A DNA stretch of 64,000 nucleotides from Yeosuana marina (GTDB lineage Bacteria; Bacteroidota; Bacteroidia; Flavobacteriales; Flavobacteriaceae), in NCBI RefSeq assembly GCF_011762485.1, contig NZ_JAAKGI010000003.1:124001-188000 (forward strand), in the 5' to 3' direction. How positions within the stretch are numbered: the first letter of the stretch is position 1; each line of letters begins with the position of its first letter. This document shows positions 1 through 9,093 of this stretch, in pieces. Position numbers and translations under genes: made by a program. The notes under the pieces are model-generated. The model was not told the origin of the DNA, did not search any database, and saw only the letters and a list, made by a program, of their open reading frames with translations.

Positions 1-975
1 TCCCCCAGTAGCACCAAACAAATGACCTATATCATAAGTAAAATTACCGATAACACTAGTTAATGTATTTTGAAGTTGAAGACTCCACCCGTCCAAACTA
101 TCAAAATTAGTATCAGATGCTCCTACATTTGCATCAGAATAGGGGTCTGTTGTTGAGTCTGTATAGATTAATTGAGTAGCATCAACAAGTTCAAATCTTA
201 CAGCCATATCAGTTTCAAAAACTTCATTTACTCTGGTTAAAGTAGCGTTTATTGCTGCAAGGGCATCGGCTACAGCATCTCCATTTAAAGGATCTCCATC
301 ATCATGATACGCTGTGTATTCGGCAGTTGTAGATATAGCTAATCTAAATTTTTGTAGTGTTTGATTGTTGGCGCCCCCTTCATTAATTGAGGTTTTAGAA
401 GTTATACTTTTTTTATTGAAATAGTTATTTGGATTATCTAAGGTTTCACATTTAAATCTGTTATCCAGATTATCTTTAGACGTTCTGTTATATAAAACGT
501 ATTTATTAGAATTTTTTGAAACAGGCTGCATGAAAATAGTCGATCTATCAGTATAAGAAATCATTGTTTGTACCCCTTGAGGAGATACGCTCATACGCAA
601 ATGTGCCTGTGGGTTGTCTACACCAATTCCTACATATGATTTTATATTTGGATATTTTAAAGCTAATGATGGAGACAAAACTGGAGATTCAAAAATATTA
701 AAAGTTTCTAGTTTACCATTATGGGAGGGCAAACTTATAGTAGTTTTTTTATCTTTGGTTTTATTGGTTCTTAATTTCGAAGTAGACACTGCTTGTTTTA
801 ATGAAGTCATGTTTATTTCAAACACATGAACTTTACTTTTTTCTAAACCTAGTTTAGATAGCGTCTTATTTTCTAAATTATTTTTAATCTCTTTCCAAGA
901 TGAATTTTGGCCAAAAGTTGAAAAAGCAATCAAAAATATTGCGAATGAGAAAACATAATGTAGTTTTGCTTTCAT
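1..975 (-). CDS. Secreted zinc metalloprotease, M12B/reprolysin-like, 3' part missing
   Basis: Open frame of 325 codons with no stop, running off the left edge. It begins MKAKLHYVFSFAIFLIAFS, a signal peptide ending near FGQ. The middle resembles the propeptide of flavobacterial reprolysin-like proteases. Around residue 190 a stretch KFRLAISTTAEYTAYHDDG starts the catalytic domain, and the visible part ends YDIGHLFGATGG. That is the (N)FDIGHxFxTGGGG signature which precedes the HExxHxxGxxHxxD zinc motif in this family, so the zinc site itself lies outside the window. Such proteins usually continue into a C-terminal Por/T9SS sorting domain, which cannot be seen here. The family call is firm; substrate and export route are inferred. 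The promoter region is shared divergently with ribF. Confidence 0.8.
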   Translation of the reverse strand, partial: MKAKLHYVFSFAIFLIAFSTFGQNSSWKEIKNNLENKTLSKLGLEKSKVHVFEINMTSLKQAVSTSKLRTNKTKDKKTTISLPSHNGKLETFNIFESPVLSPSLALKYPNIKSYVGIGVDNPQAHLRMSVSPQGVQTMISYTDRSTIFMQPVSKNSNKYVLYNRTSKDNLDNRFKCETLDNPNNYFNKKSITSKTSINEGGANNQTLQKFRLAISTTAEYTAYHDDGDPLNGDAVADALAAINATLTRVNEVFETDMAVRFELVDATQLIYTDSTTDPYSDANVGASDTNFDSLDGWSLQLQNTLTSVIGNFTYDIGHLFGATGG

Positions 976-1058
976 AAATTATAACTTAGGGCAAAATTCA
1001 TTTAACTTGTTATAACAAATCTAGTTTTTTTAAATGAAATTAGCAATTGAACTTTTTT

Positions 1059-1991
1059 ATGAGGAATAATAGTTTAGAATCATATGACTCTAATAAGGAA
1101 ACAGTTGTCACCATTGGAACTTTTGACGGCGTGCATATTGGTCATCAAAAAATAATTAAACGCCTTATAGATACAGCTAAACGAGACCACCTTAAATCTG
1201 TTATTCTTACGTTTTTTCCGCATCCTAGAATGGTTTTGCAAAAGGATTCTAGCATTAAACTTATTAATACCATTGATGAGCGAGCTAGTATTATTGAAAC
1301 CTCAGATTTAGATTTTTTACTAATAAAAAGGTTTACCCATGCGTTTTCTCGATTGTCTGCCGAAGATTTTGTAAAACAAATTTTGATTGATAAACTTCAT
1401 GCAAAAAAAGTTATTATAGGTTATGACCATAGATTTGGAAGAAATAGAAATGCCAATATTGATGATTTAAAAGTGTTTGGGGAAGCTTATGGTTTTGAGG
1501 TTGAAGAAATATCGGTTCAAGATATTAACGATGTTGCAGTAAGTTCCACAAAAATTAGAAAAGCCTTGCATGAAGGCAATATAGAAAAAGCAAACTCCTA
1601 TTTAGGATATAGTTTTATGCTTACTGGAACGGTTGTAAAAGGCAGAGGTTTAGGCAATCAATTAGGATTTCCAACAGCCAATATTTTTATTAAAGAGACT
1701 TACAAATTAATTCCTAAACATGGGGCGTATATTGTGAGTTCAATAATTGAAAACAATCAGGTTTACGGGATGATGAATATTGGCATTAACCCAACTGTTG
1801 ATGGTACAAATGAAAGTATTGAAGTTCATTTTTTTAATTTCAATGGCAATATCTATAACAAAAACATTCAAATTAATTTATTACATCGTCTTCGTGATGA
1901 AGTTAAATTTGATTCTGTTGAAGCTTTAAAAACGCAGTTGTTAAAAGATAAAGAAACCTCACTTCAATATGTAAAATCACATTTTAAATAA
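1059..1991 (+). CDS. ribF: Bifunctional riboflavin kinase / FAD synthetase
   Basis: Makes FMN from riboflavin and then FAD from FMN in the cytoplasm. The N-terminal FAD-synthetase (nucleotidyltransferase) half has the GTFDGVHIGH motif at residues 20-29 and a VSSTKIRKAL motif near 170. The C-terminal flavokinase half starts at about residue 185 and has GRGLGNQLGFPTANI. Its length of about 310 residues is normal for the fused enzyme. Two starts are possible: TTG at 1047 (adds MNFF) or ATG at 1059. I prefer the ATG because the conserved fold begins only about 15 residues later and nothing resembling a ribosome site favours the TTG. serS follows on the same strand after 71 bases. Confidence 0.93.
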   Translation: MRNNSLESYDSNKETVVTIGTFDGVHIGHQKIIKRLIDTAKRDHLKSVILTFFPHPRMVLQKDSSIKLINTIDERASIIETSDLDFLLIKRFTHAFSRLSAEDFVKQILIDKLHAKKVIIGYDHRFGRNRNANIDDLKVFGEAYGFEVEEISVQDINDVAVSSTKIRKALHEGNIEKANSYLGYSFMLTGTVVKGRGLGNQLGFPTANIFIKETYKLIPKHGAYIVSSIIENNQVYGMMNIGINPTVDGTNESIEVHFFNFNGNIYNKNIQINLLHRLRDEVKFDSVEALKTQLLKDKETSLQYVKSHFK

Positions 1992-2062
1992 TTAGATTTT
2001 TACATATAAAAACAAGTTAAGTTTCCTAGTAATTCCTAAATTTGTCACTTAAATTTTAAAAC

Positions 2063-3334
2063 ATGTTACAAGTACCTTTTATTAGAGAAAACAAAGATTT
2101 GGTAATTGCTGGTCTTGCAAAGCGAAATATTGATGCAGCTAGTATGATACAGGATGTTATTTCTTTTGATGAAGACAGACGTCGTATTCAAACAGAATTA
2201 GATAGCCTCTTAGCCGAATCGAATACATTATCAAAGGAAATTGGAAACTTGTACAAATCTGGTGAAGCTCAAAAAGCTAATCTTTTAAAAGAAAGAACAG
2301 GTCAGATTAAAGAAACAACCAAAGCACTTAACGAGTCTCTTAACAACAAAATTGAAGCGTTAACAGAGTTGCTTTATAAAATACCTAATGTTCCAAATGA
2401 AATCGTATCTCAAGGAAGTACTGAAGATGATAATGAAGAAGTTTACAAAGAAGGCAATATTCCTGTATTGCCTGAAAACGCTTTACCTCATTGGGAATTA
2501 GCAAAGAAATACGATATTATAGATTTCGAATTAGGTAACAAAATTACAGGTGCTGGTTTTCCGGTTTATAAAGGAAAAGGCGCTAAACTACAACGAGCTT
2601 TAATCACCTATTTTCTTGATAAAAATACAGAGGCTGGCTACACAGAATATCAGTTACCATTGTTAGTAAATGAAGCGTCAGGTTTTGGCACGGGTCAATT
2701 GCCAGATAAAGAAGGGCAAATGTATCATGTTACCGAAGATAATTTATATTTAATACCTACCGCAGAGGTGCCTGGAACGAATATTTTTAGAGATGTTTTG
2801 CTTAATGAAAGCGACTTGCCAATTGGTATTACGGGTTATACACCTTGTTTTCGTCGTGAAGCCGGAAGTTACGGTGCGCATGTAAGAGGTTTAAACAGAC
2901 TGCATCAGTTTGATAAAGTTGAAATTATCCGAGTGGAGCATCCCGACAATTCATATAAAGCATTAGATGAGATGGTCGAGCATGTTAAAGGTATTTTAAA
3001 AGAATTAAAATTACCCTATAGAATTTTAAGATTATGTGGTGGCGATACCTCATTCGCATCCGCTTTAACCTATGATTTTGAAGTGTTTTCAACAGCACAA
3101 AATCGTTGGTTAGAAATATCGTCTGTATCAAATTTTGAAACCTTTCAGGCTAATCGTTTAAAATTGCGTTTTAAAAACAGTGATGGCAAAAATGAGTTAG
3201 CTCATACCCTTAACGGAAGCTCATTAGCATTGCCAAGAGTATTGGCTGGAATTTTAGAAAATTATCAAACCAAAAATGGTATTGTAATTCCAGATGTGTT
3301 GCAAAAATATACAGGTTTTTCTAAAATTGATTAA
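2063..3334 (+). CDS. serS: Serine-tRNA ligase
   Basis: Class II aminoacyl-tRNA synthetase that charges tRNA-Ser. The 423-residue length is typical. Residues 1-110 form the helical, tRNA-binding coiled-coil arm (rich in E, K, L). The catalytic domain shows motif 2 (CFRREAGSYG) and motif 3 (NGSSLALPRVLAGILENYQ), plus the serine-site segment LEISSVSNFETFQANRL. The ATG at 2063 begins MLQVPFIRENKD, the usual N-terminus in this family. It is a stand-alone housekeeping gene behind ribF with a weak hairpin after its stop. Confidence 0.97.
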   Translation: MLQVPFIRENKDLVIAGLAKRNIDAASMIQDVISFDEDRRRIQTELDSLLAESNTLSKEIGNLYKSGEAQKANLLKERTGQIKETTKALNESLNNKIEALTELLYKIPNVPNEIVSQGSTEDDNEEVYKEGNIPVLPENALPHWELAKKYDIIDFELGNKITGAGFPVYKGKGAKLQRALITYFLDKNTEAGYTEYQLPLLVNEASGFGTGQLPDKEGQMYHVTEDNLYLIPTAEVPGTNIFRDVLLNESDLPIGITGYTPCFRREAGSYGAHVRGLNRLHQFDKVEIIRVEHPDNSYKALDEMVEHVKGILKELKLPYRILRLCGGDTSFASALTYDFEVFSTAQNRWLEISSVSNFETFQANRLKLRFKNSDGKNELAHTLNGSSLALPRVLAGILENYQTKNGIVIPDVLQKYTGFSKID

Positions 3335-3340
3335 ACTGTT

Positions 3341-3366
3341 AAAGTAATCTTAAACTTACTTTTTAT
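3341..3366 (+). terminator. Weak intrinsic terminator after serS
   Basis: Seven-base inverted repeat AAAGTAA / TTACTTT with an eight-base loop, followed by a T-rich run. It lies six bases after the serS stop. The stem is AT-rich and therefore weak. Confidence 0.35.
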
Positions 3367-3463
3367 TTTTCTATTTTTTAATTAAATCGACTAAGTGCAA
3401 AAAAAATAAGTCGTTTAACGATTTTTTATTAATTTCTTTTGAGTTTTCATATTTATTTCAGAC

Positions 3464-3489
3464 GTTAGCTGAACCAATTTTTAGCTAAC
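3464..3489 (+). promoter_or_regulatory. Stem-loop in the leader of the 40-residue peptide gene
   Basis: Perfect seven-base arms GTTAGCT (3464-3470) and AGCTAAC (3483-3489), ending nine bases before the ATG at 3499. It could shield the translation start or act as an operator. No T-run follows, so it does not look like a terminator. Confidence 0.35.
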
Positions 3490-3498
3490 CTACTAACC

Positions 3499-3621
3499 AT
3501 GAAAAATCTTAAAAGACTTTTCCTTCTTTTATTACTAGTTTTTATTGCTAGCAAGGTTTTATTTTCAGATTTCCATCTTGTTAAACCTGAAAATAAAACA
3601 ACAGCAGTAGTAAATAAATAG
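3499..3621 (+). CDS. Small predicted membrane or secreted peptide, 40 residues
   Basis: Short frame starting MKNLKRLFLLLLLVFIASK, with a positively charged start and about 14 hydrophobic residues. A short polar tail rich in K, E, N and T ends in AVVNK before TAG. It looks like a signal anchor or an uncleaved signal peptide. A stem-loop sits just upstream and a strong hairpin terminator about 90 bases downstream, so it forms its own transcription unit. I do not recognise a family. The coding call rests on composition and context only. Confidence 0.5.
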   Translation: MKNLKRLFLLLLLVFIASKVLFSDFHLVKPENKTTAVVNK

Positions 3622-3710
3622 GGCTTTATTTCGTTTGAAGAATGTCCCCAATCTAGTGATTATTTCGTTTTTAAATTAACGGAGATTAATAGGTATTTAT
3701 TTAGGTTGGT

Positions 3711-3740
3711 AAATGCCCGAATTTTATTCGGGCATTTTTT
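3711..3740 (+). terminator. Intrinsic terminator
   Basis: Arms AAATGCCCGAAT and ATTCGGGCATTT around a short TTT loop, followed by eight T. It ends the small-peptide transcript and lies about 50 bases before the start codon of the TPR gene, which argues against upstream extensions of that gene. Confidence 0.75.
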
Positions 3741-3790
3741 TTATAATAATATTTACAACTTCTACTCATCACATTTGTTATATTTACCTT

Positions 3791-5575
3791 ATGAGATTGA
3801 AATTTGTTTTAGTGATACTAATGTTGATGGGCACACATGCCTTTTCACAGGATGATGATTTGTTTGCTAAAGAGTATTTTGAAAATGGTGATTTTGAGAA
3901 AGCGCTATACGAATACAAAAAATTATACGCCCAATCACCCTCAAATATTAATTACATAAATCAAATAGTCAGCTCTTATCAGCAACTAGAACAGTATAAT
4001 GAAGCAGAGCAGTTTGTGTTGTCGCTAATCAATAGAGTTAAATACCCTGCTTTTTATGTTGAATTAGGGTATACGTATCAACTTAAAGGCGATTTAAAAA
4101 ATGCAAATTCATATTATACCCAAGCTCTTTCTAGTATAGACCAAAATGTCAACAATGTGTTTGCTGTAGCGCGAAGTTTTCAAAGTCATACACTTTTAAA
4201 TGAAGCACTTGCTGCTTATGAAAAAGCAATGACCATGAAGTCAGATTTTAATTTTAATCTACAAATGGCACAAATTTATGGAGAACTAGGCGATGTCGAA
4301 AAAATGTTTGTTGGCTATATTAATTTCATACAAGAAAATCCTATTGCCGTTGGAAATATTAAACGGGCTCTTAGTGATTTTGTAACTGAAGATAGTAGTA
4401 ATCAAAGCAATATATTACTTCGGAAGATTATTCTACAGAAAATTCAGGAAGAACCCAATGTCATTTGGAATGATATGTTAAGTTGGCTTTTTGTGCAACA
4501 AAAAGACTATAACAAAGCGTTTATCCAGGAGAAAGCTATTTTTAATAGAGATCCAGAAAGTTTAAGCAGAATAGAAGAATTAGCTGCTATTACCATGAGT
4601 GAAAATGATAATCAAGTAGCAAAAAATATACTCAGCTATTTAATTGAAACAGCTCAAGATTTAGACACGTTATTAAATGCATATTATAATTTACTTCAAC
4701 TGCAAACCAAAGAAAGCACTAAGGAGGATTACCAAAACATAAAGGATTCTTACAATGCATTATTTAAAAAGTACGGAACTTTTTCTCAAACCTTAAACTT
4801 GCAAGTTGCTTATGCTCATTTTTTAGCATTCTATATGAATGATACTAAAAGCGCCACCACGTTTTTAGAAAGAACTTTAGAATTACCGTTAAACGACACA
4901 CAAAAAGCACAAGTTAAATTAGAGCTAGGAGATATTTTTGTATTACGAGAAGAGTTTAATACAGCGTTAATTTATTTCACACAAATACAACGTAGTTTAA
5001 AAAATAGTACGATTTCGCAAGAAGCAAGATATAAAGTAGCCAAAGCAAGTTATTATAAAGGGGATTTTGATTGGGCAGAATCACAGCTTAAAATTTTAAA
5101 AGCATCAACCTCGCAATTAATAGCGAATGATGCGTTGGATTTAAAGCTCATTATTTCAGACAATAAATACGACGATTCACTTCATGTGGCTTTAAAATTA
5201 TATGCAAAGGCCGATTTATTAGCTTTTCAAAATAAAAACGACGAAGCCATTACACTTTTAGATACTATATTAAAAGAACATAAAACCGAACATATTGTTC
5301 CTCAAGCACTTTATAAACAAGCTCAGTTATTTGAAAGCAAAAAGGACTATGTAAGAGCAGAAGCCAACTATAATGCTATTCTAACAAATTATAAAGAAAG
5401 TATTCTGGTTGATGATGCTACTTATGCCTTAGCTGAACTTTATGTGAATCATTTATCACTACCAGAAAAGGCAAAGGCATTGTATGAAGACATTTTTTTA
5501 AACCATGCAGATAGTATTTATTTTGTAGATGCACGAAAGAAATTTAGAGCTTTACGGGGCGATGCAATAAACTAG
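3791..5575 (+). CDS. Exported tetratricopeptide-repeat protein
   Basis: 594 residues. It begins MRLKFVLVILMLMGTHAFSQ, a clear signal peptide. The frame is open further upstream to 3713, but that extension runs through the terminator hairpin, so the ATG at 3791 is chosen. The rest is helical TPR repeats throughout (for example residues 25-150 and 340-580), with segments such as ALAAYEKAM and AEANYNAIL. It probably works in the periplasm or at the outer membrane as a protein-binding scaffold; the partner is unknown. The GNAT gene begins five bases after its stop, so the two are probably co-transcribed. Confidence 0.85.
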   Translation: MRLKFVLVILMLMGTHAFSQDDDLFAKEYFENGDFEKALYEYKKLYAQSPSNINYINQIVSSYQQLEQYNEAEQFVLSLINRVKYPAFYVELGYTYQLKGDLKNANSYYTQALSSIDQNVNNVFAVARSFQSHTLLNEALAAYEKAMTMKSDFNFNLQMAQIYGELGDVEKMFVGYINFIQENPIAVGNIKRALSDFVTEDSSNQSNILLRKIILQKIQEEPNVIWNDMLSWLFVQQKDYNKAFIQEKAIFNRDPESLSRIEELAAITMSENDNQVAKNILSYLIETAQDLDTLLNAYYNLLQLQTKESTKEDYQNIKDSYNALFKKYGTFSQTLNLQVAYAHFLAFYMNDTKSATTFLERTLELPLNDTQKAQVKLELGDIFVLREEFNTALIYFTQIQRSLKNSTISQEARYKVAKASYYKGDFDWAESQLKILKASTSQLIANDALDLKLIISDNKYDDSLHVALKLYAKADLLAFQNKNDEAITLLDTILKEHKTEHIVPQALYKQAQLFESKKDYVRAEANYNAILTNYKESILVDDATYALAELYVNHLSLPEKAKALYEDIFLNHADSIYFVDARKKFRALRGDAIN

Positions 5576-5580
5576 TTTAC

Positions 5581-6099
5581 ATGATAGTAGCAGAAACAGA
5601 AAGACTTTTAATATCAAAGTTTTCACTTGATGATGCACCGTTTTTTTTAAAATTAGTTAATACCCCAAATTGGATAAAATATATAGGAGATAGAAATCTA
5701 AAAACCATTGAAGACGCCGAGAACTATCTAACAAACGGCACCTTAAAAAGCTATAAAGATCATGGCTTTGGGTTTTATAAACTACAAGAAAAGCAACAGC
5801 AGAAAACAATTGGAACTTGCGGCTTAATAAAAAGAGAGCAACTAAATGATGTTGATTTAGGATTCGCCTTCTTACCAGAATTTGAAGGCAAGGGGTTTGG
5901 GTACGAAGCATCAATAGCTATGTTAAAATTAGCAAAAGAAGAGTTTAGTCTTAAAAAGCTAGTAGCAATCACCTTACCTGCCAATACAAATTCTAAAAAA
6001 TTATTAGAGAAATTAGGTTTTACTTATGAAAAAAGAGTAAAACCTTTTGAGGATGATCAAGAACTCCTGTTATTTGCAAAACAATTAAATTTAGAATAA
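5581..6099 (+). CDS. GNAT family N-acetyltransferase, RimJ/RimL-like
   Basis: 172 residues of the Acetyltransf_3 type. It starts ETERLLISKFSLDDAPFF and carries the acetyl-CoA binding turn near LPEFEGKGFGYEA (an R/Q-x-x-G-x-G/A variant) around residue 100. A C-terminal NTNSKKLLEKLGF segment is typical for this group. The substrate cannot be predicted; relatives acetylate ribosomal proteins or small amines. It is the first of four closely spaced same-strand genes (GNAT, DUF4286, rsmA, mgtE). Confidence 0.88.
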   Translation: MIVAETERLLISKFSLDDAPFFLKLVNTPNWIKYIGDRNLKTIEDAENYLTNGTLKSYKDHGFGFYKLQEKQQQKTIGTCGLIKREQLNDVDLGFAFLPEFEGKGFGYEASIAMLKLAKEEFSLKKLVAITLPANTNSKKLLEKLGFTYEKRVKPFEDDQELLLFAKQLNLE

Positions 6100-6111
6100 A
6101 AATTTATAACC

Positions 6112-6435
6112 ATGATAATTTATAATGTCACCTCAAATATTGATGAACGCATTCATCAAAAATGGTTGGTATGGGTTAAGGAACATATTCCACAAGTGTT
6201 GGCAACAGGACATTTTACAGAAGCCAAACTTACCAGAGTTTTGGTTGAAGAAGATTTAGGTGGTGTTACCTACTCTATTCAATACAGAGCAAAATCTAGA
6301 GAAGCCCTTGATGCATATTATAAAAATGATGCGGATACGTTGCGTCAAGATGTGTTAAAGCATTTTGGAGAAAGCGTCTTGTCTTTTAGAACAGAGCTTG
6401 AGGTTATAGATGAATACACAGTAACAGAAAAATAA
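6112..6435 (+). CDS. DUF4286 family protein
   Basis: 107-residue cytoplasmic protein beginning MIIYNVTSNIDERIHQKWL, with the pattern of the Bacteroidota DUF4286 family (small ferredoxin-like fold; W-x-W-V near residue 20). It sits 12 bases after the GNAT gene and 20 bases before rsmA, an arrangement consistent with one operon. Function is not established. There is no signal peptide and no cysteine cluster. Confidence 0.82.
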   Translation: MIIYNVTSNIDERIHQKWLVWVKEHIPQVLATGHFTEAKLTRVLVEEDLGGVTYSIQYRAKSREALDAYYKNDADTLRQDVLKHFGESVLSFRTELEVIDEYTVTEK

Positions 6436-6455
6436 TTTAAAGGATACTCATAATT

Positions 6456-7229
6456 ATGACCGTAAAAGCTAAGAAACATTTAGGACAGCATTTTTTGAAT
6501 GATGAAAGTATTGCAGAAAAAATTGCAGATACACTGTCTTTAAACGGTTATAAAAAGATTTTGGAAATTGGTCCTGGTATGGGCGTTCTAACAAAATATC
6601 TTCTTAAAAAAGATATTACAACCTATGTTATTGAAATTGATTCAGAATCTGTTGATTATTTAAAAGACAGCTACTTAAATCTCGCTCCAAGAATTATTGA
6701 ACAAGATTTTTTAAAATATGATTTAAAAGAGGTTTTCAAAGGAGAACCTTTCGCCATTATCGGAAATTTTCCTTATAATATATCCACACAAATTGTGTTT
6801 AAAACCTTAGAAATGCGTGACCAAATTCCTGAATTTTCAGGGATGTTTCAAAAAGAAGTAGCCCAACGCATCTGTTCAAAAGAAGGTAGTAAAGTATATG
6901 GGATTTTATCGGTATTAGCACAAGCATTTTATGATGCCGATTATTTATTTACAGTACCACCTTCGGTATTTAATCCGCCACCAAAAGTAGAATCAGGCGT
7001 TTTAAAACTCACTAGAAAAAAAGACTACGTATTGCCATGTGATGATGTGTTACTTTTTAAAGTAGTTAAAACAGCTTTTCAACAACGCCGTAAAACGCTT
7101 CGTAACAGTTTAAAAACATTTAATTTAAGCGATAGTTTAAGAGAAGATGTTATCTTTGGCAAACGTCCGGAGCAATTAAGTGTTCAAGAATTTATTTCTT
7201 TAACACAATTGATTGAAAATGATATTTAA
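6456..7229 (+). CDS. rsmA: 16S rRNA dimethyladenosine transferase
   Basis: Dimethylates the two adjacent adenines near the 3' end of 16S rRNA (ksgA product). 257 residues with [11 protein letters not shown] at the start, the S-adenosylmethionine motif [15 protein letters not shown] at about 38-52, and catalytic motif IV as NFPYNIST (the family usually has NLPYNIS). The C-terminal part has the [13 protein letters not shown] element. It lies in the run GNAT - DUF4286 - rsmA - mgtE, 20 bases before mgtE. Confidence 0.95.
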   Translation: MTVKAKKHLGQHFLNDESIAEKIADTLSLNGYKKILEIGPGMGVLTKYLLKKDITTYVIEIDSESVDYLKDSYLNLAPRIIEQDFLKYDLKEVFKGEPFAIIGNFPYNISTQIVFKTLEMRDQIPEFSGMFQKEVAQRICSKEGSKVYGILSVLAQAFYDADYLFTVPPSVFNPPPKVESGVLKLTRKKDYVLPCDDVLLFKVVKTAFQQRRKTLRNSLKTFNLSDSLREDVIFGKRPEQLSVQEFISLTQLIENDI

Positions 7230-7249
7230 AACCTATAAATTCATTCAAG

Positions 7250-8623
7250 TTGGCAGAAGAAAATGAAAACATACAATTTCAATTAAGCGATGAACTTATT
7301 GAGCAGGTAGAACTTTTAGTTGAACAACAAAACAACAAAGAGTTACAAGTGCTTTTAAAAGAGTTTCACTACGCTGATATAGCAGAGATTCTAGATGAAT
7401 TGAATCTAGAAGACGCTATGTATGTAATCAAACTTCTGGATTCTGAAACGACCTCTGATGTCCTCATGGAATTGGATGAAGATAACAGAGAGAAGGTTTT
7501 AAAAAACTTATCTAATAAGGAAATTGCCGAAGAGGTTGAAGAACTAGATACCGATGACGCTGCCGATATTATTGCCGAATTGCCAGAAGACCGTCAGCAA
7601 GAGGTTATCTCACATATTGAAGACGAAGAGCATAAAGAAGAAATTAGAGAGCTTCTAGCTTATGATGAAGATACAGCTGGTGGATTGATGGCAAAAGAGT
7701 TGGTTAAGGTTTATGAAACATGGACGGTCGCTGGATGTTTACGAAGAATAAGAGGGCAAGCCAAAGAAGTAACTCGGGTACACTCTATTTATGTAGTAGA
7801 TAAACAAAATAGGCTTATTGGTAGGTTGTCTTTAAAAGATTTGATTGTAGCAAAAAGTGACCAAAAAATTACAGATATATACATAAAAAGTGTTGATAGT
7901 GTTAATGTTCATGATGATGCTGAAGATGTTGCCCGTGTGATGCAAAAATATGATTTGGAAGCCATTCCTGTTGTCGATAATAATCAACGACTTTTAGGAA
8001 GAATTACTATTGATGACATTGTCGATGTCATGAAAGAGGAAGCTGAAAAAGATTATCAGTTAGCAGCTGGTATTACAAGCGATGTTGAGGCTGATGATAG
8101 TATTTGGGAACTCACTAAAGCCCGTTTACCATGGTTATTTATAGGTATGTTTGGAGGTATAGGTGCAGCAACTATTATCACTAATTTTCAAACCGTATTA
8201 AATAATTACGCTATACTTTTAAGTTTTGTACCGTTAATCCAAGCAACTGCTGGTAATGTTGGCGTACAGTCGTCTGCTATTGTTGTTCAAGGGTTGGCTA
8301 ACGACACAATAAAAGGAGAGATATTAAAACGTTTATTTAAAGAGTTCTTGCTAGGATTAGTTAACGGCGTAGCTATTGCGCTAGTAGCCATTATAATTAG
8401 TCATTTCTTTTTTCATACAGCTTATTTAGTATCTTTAACCATAGGAGCTGCGCTAATAACCGTTATTATAATTGCCGCTTTAATAGGCACGTTTATTCCC
8501 ATATTTTTAGATAAACGCGGCGTAGATCCAGCTGTAGCAACAGGACCTTTTATTACAACGAGTAATGATATTTTTGGAATACTCTTATACTTTTTAATAG
8601 CTAAAATGATTCTTGGATTTTAA
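7250..8623 (+). CDS. mgtE: Magnesium transporter MgtE
   Basis: 457-residue Mg2+ channel/transporter. Acidic helical N domain (residues 1-125, with LEDAMYVIKLLD and the TDDAADIIAELPEDRQ element), two CBS domains (about 130-255), then a transmembrane part with five segments (about 280-455) containing PLIQATAGNVGVQSSAI, the conserved pore region. The start appears to be TTG at 7250, since no in-frame ATG occurs before the conserved N domain. Gating by intracellular Mg2+ at the N/CBS interface is family knowledge. Confidence 0.93.
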   Translation: MAEENENIQFQLSDELIEQVELLVEQQNNKELQVLLKEFHYADIAEILDELNLEDAMYVIKLLDSETTSDVLMELDEDNREKVLKNLSNKEIAEEVEELDTDDAADIIAELPEDRQQEVISHIEDEEHKEEIRELLAYDEDTAGGLMAKELVKVYETWTVAGCLRRIRGQAKEVTRVHSIYVVDKQNRLIGRLSLKDLIVAKSDQKITDIYIKSVDSVNVHDDAEDVARVMQKYDLEAIPVVDNNQRLLGRITIDDIVDVMKEEAEKDYQLAAGITSDVEADDSIWELTKARLPWLFIGMFGGIGAATIITNFQTVLNNYAILLSFVPLIQATAGNVGVQSSAIVVQGLANDTIKGEILKRLFKEFLLGLVNGVAIALVAIIISHFFFHTAYLVSLTIGAALITVIIIAALIGTFIPIFLDKRGVDPAVATGPFITTSNDIFGILLYFLIAKMILGF

Positions 8624-8628
8624 TGATT

Positions 8629-8706
8629 GGGCGTTACCCTTTGGGTCGCGCTTTTCGTGACAATCTTTTGCAAAAGCAAAAGGATTTTTACTGCAATCGC
8701 TAACGC
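8629..8706. repeat. Structured palindromic extragenic element
   Basis: A 78-base intergenic block. Outer arms GCGTTA (8631-8636) and TAACGC (8701-8706) are perfect complements. Inside are a small hairpin ACCC-TTT-GGGT (8637-8646) and a longer one, AATC-TTTTGC / GCAAAA-GGATT (about 8661-8685), giving a three-way, cruciform-capable shape. From memory, blocks starting GGGCGTT and ending CTAACGC, with a variable internal hairpin, are dispersed in many flavobacterial genomes; only one copy is visible here. It is not coding. Confidence 0.6.
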
Positions 8707-8727
8707 AAAACTTTGTAAATTTACAGA

Positions 8728-9093
8728 ATGGATGCAATTAATATTCAACATAAATTTTCAAAATTTAACAAAAACTGGCATCCTCATCAAGTTGCAATAG
8801 TTGATAATATGCAGGTGCTTTTAGCAAAACTAAAAGGAGAATTTGTTTGGCACAGCCATGAGGATGAAGACGAATTATTTCAGGTTGTCAAAGGAACTCT
8901 GTACATGCAATTTCGTGACCGTACTGAAATTGTAAAAGAAGGAGAACTAATTGTCGTACCAAAAGGGGTTGAGCATAACCCTATGACAAAAAATAACGAA
9001 GAGGTACATGTTATTTTGTTTGAAAAATTATCGACCGCACATACCGGAAAAGTACAACACGAAAAAACACAGACACATTATCCTAAAATTTAA
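8728..9093 (+). CDS. Cupin domain protein
   Basis: 121 residues, single cupin barrel. The metal-ligand motif 1 reads WHSHEDEDELFQVVKG (H, H, E) at about residues 42-57 and motif 2 supplies GVEHNPM near residue 88. Relatives are often annotated as mannose-6-phosphate isomerase-like cupins, but the substrate is unknown. The following dehydrogenase ATG comes directly after its TAA with no spacer, so the two are co-translated and possibly share a pathway. Confidence 0.87.
   Translation: MDAINIQHKFSKFNKNWHPHQVAIVDNMQVLLAKLKGEFVWHSHEDEDELFQVVKGTLYMQFRDRTEIVKEGELIVVPKGVEHNPMTKNNEEVHVILFEKLSTAHTGKVQHEKTQTHYPKI

Noticed and set aside
614..829. Open frame of 71 codons on the plus strand
   Set aside because: It lies fully antisense to the signal-peptide-bearing metalloprotease frame and has no family-like composition.
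3713..3790. Upstream extension of the TPR gene
   Set aside because: It starts inside a strong terminator hairpin, while the ATG at 3791 begins a clear signal peptide.
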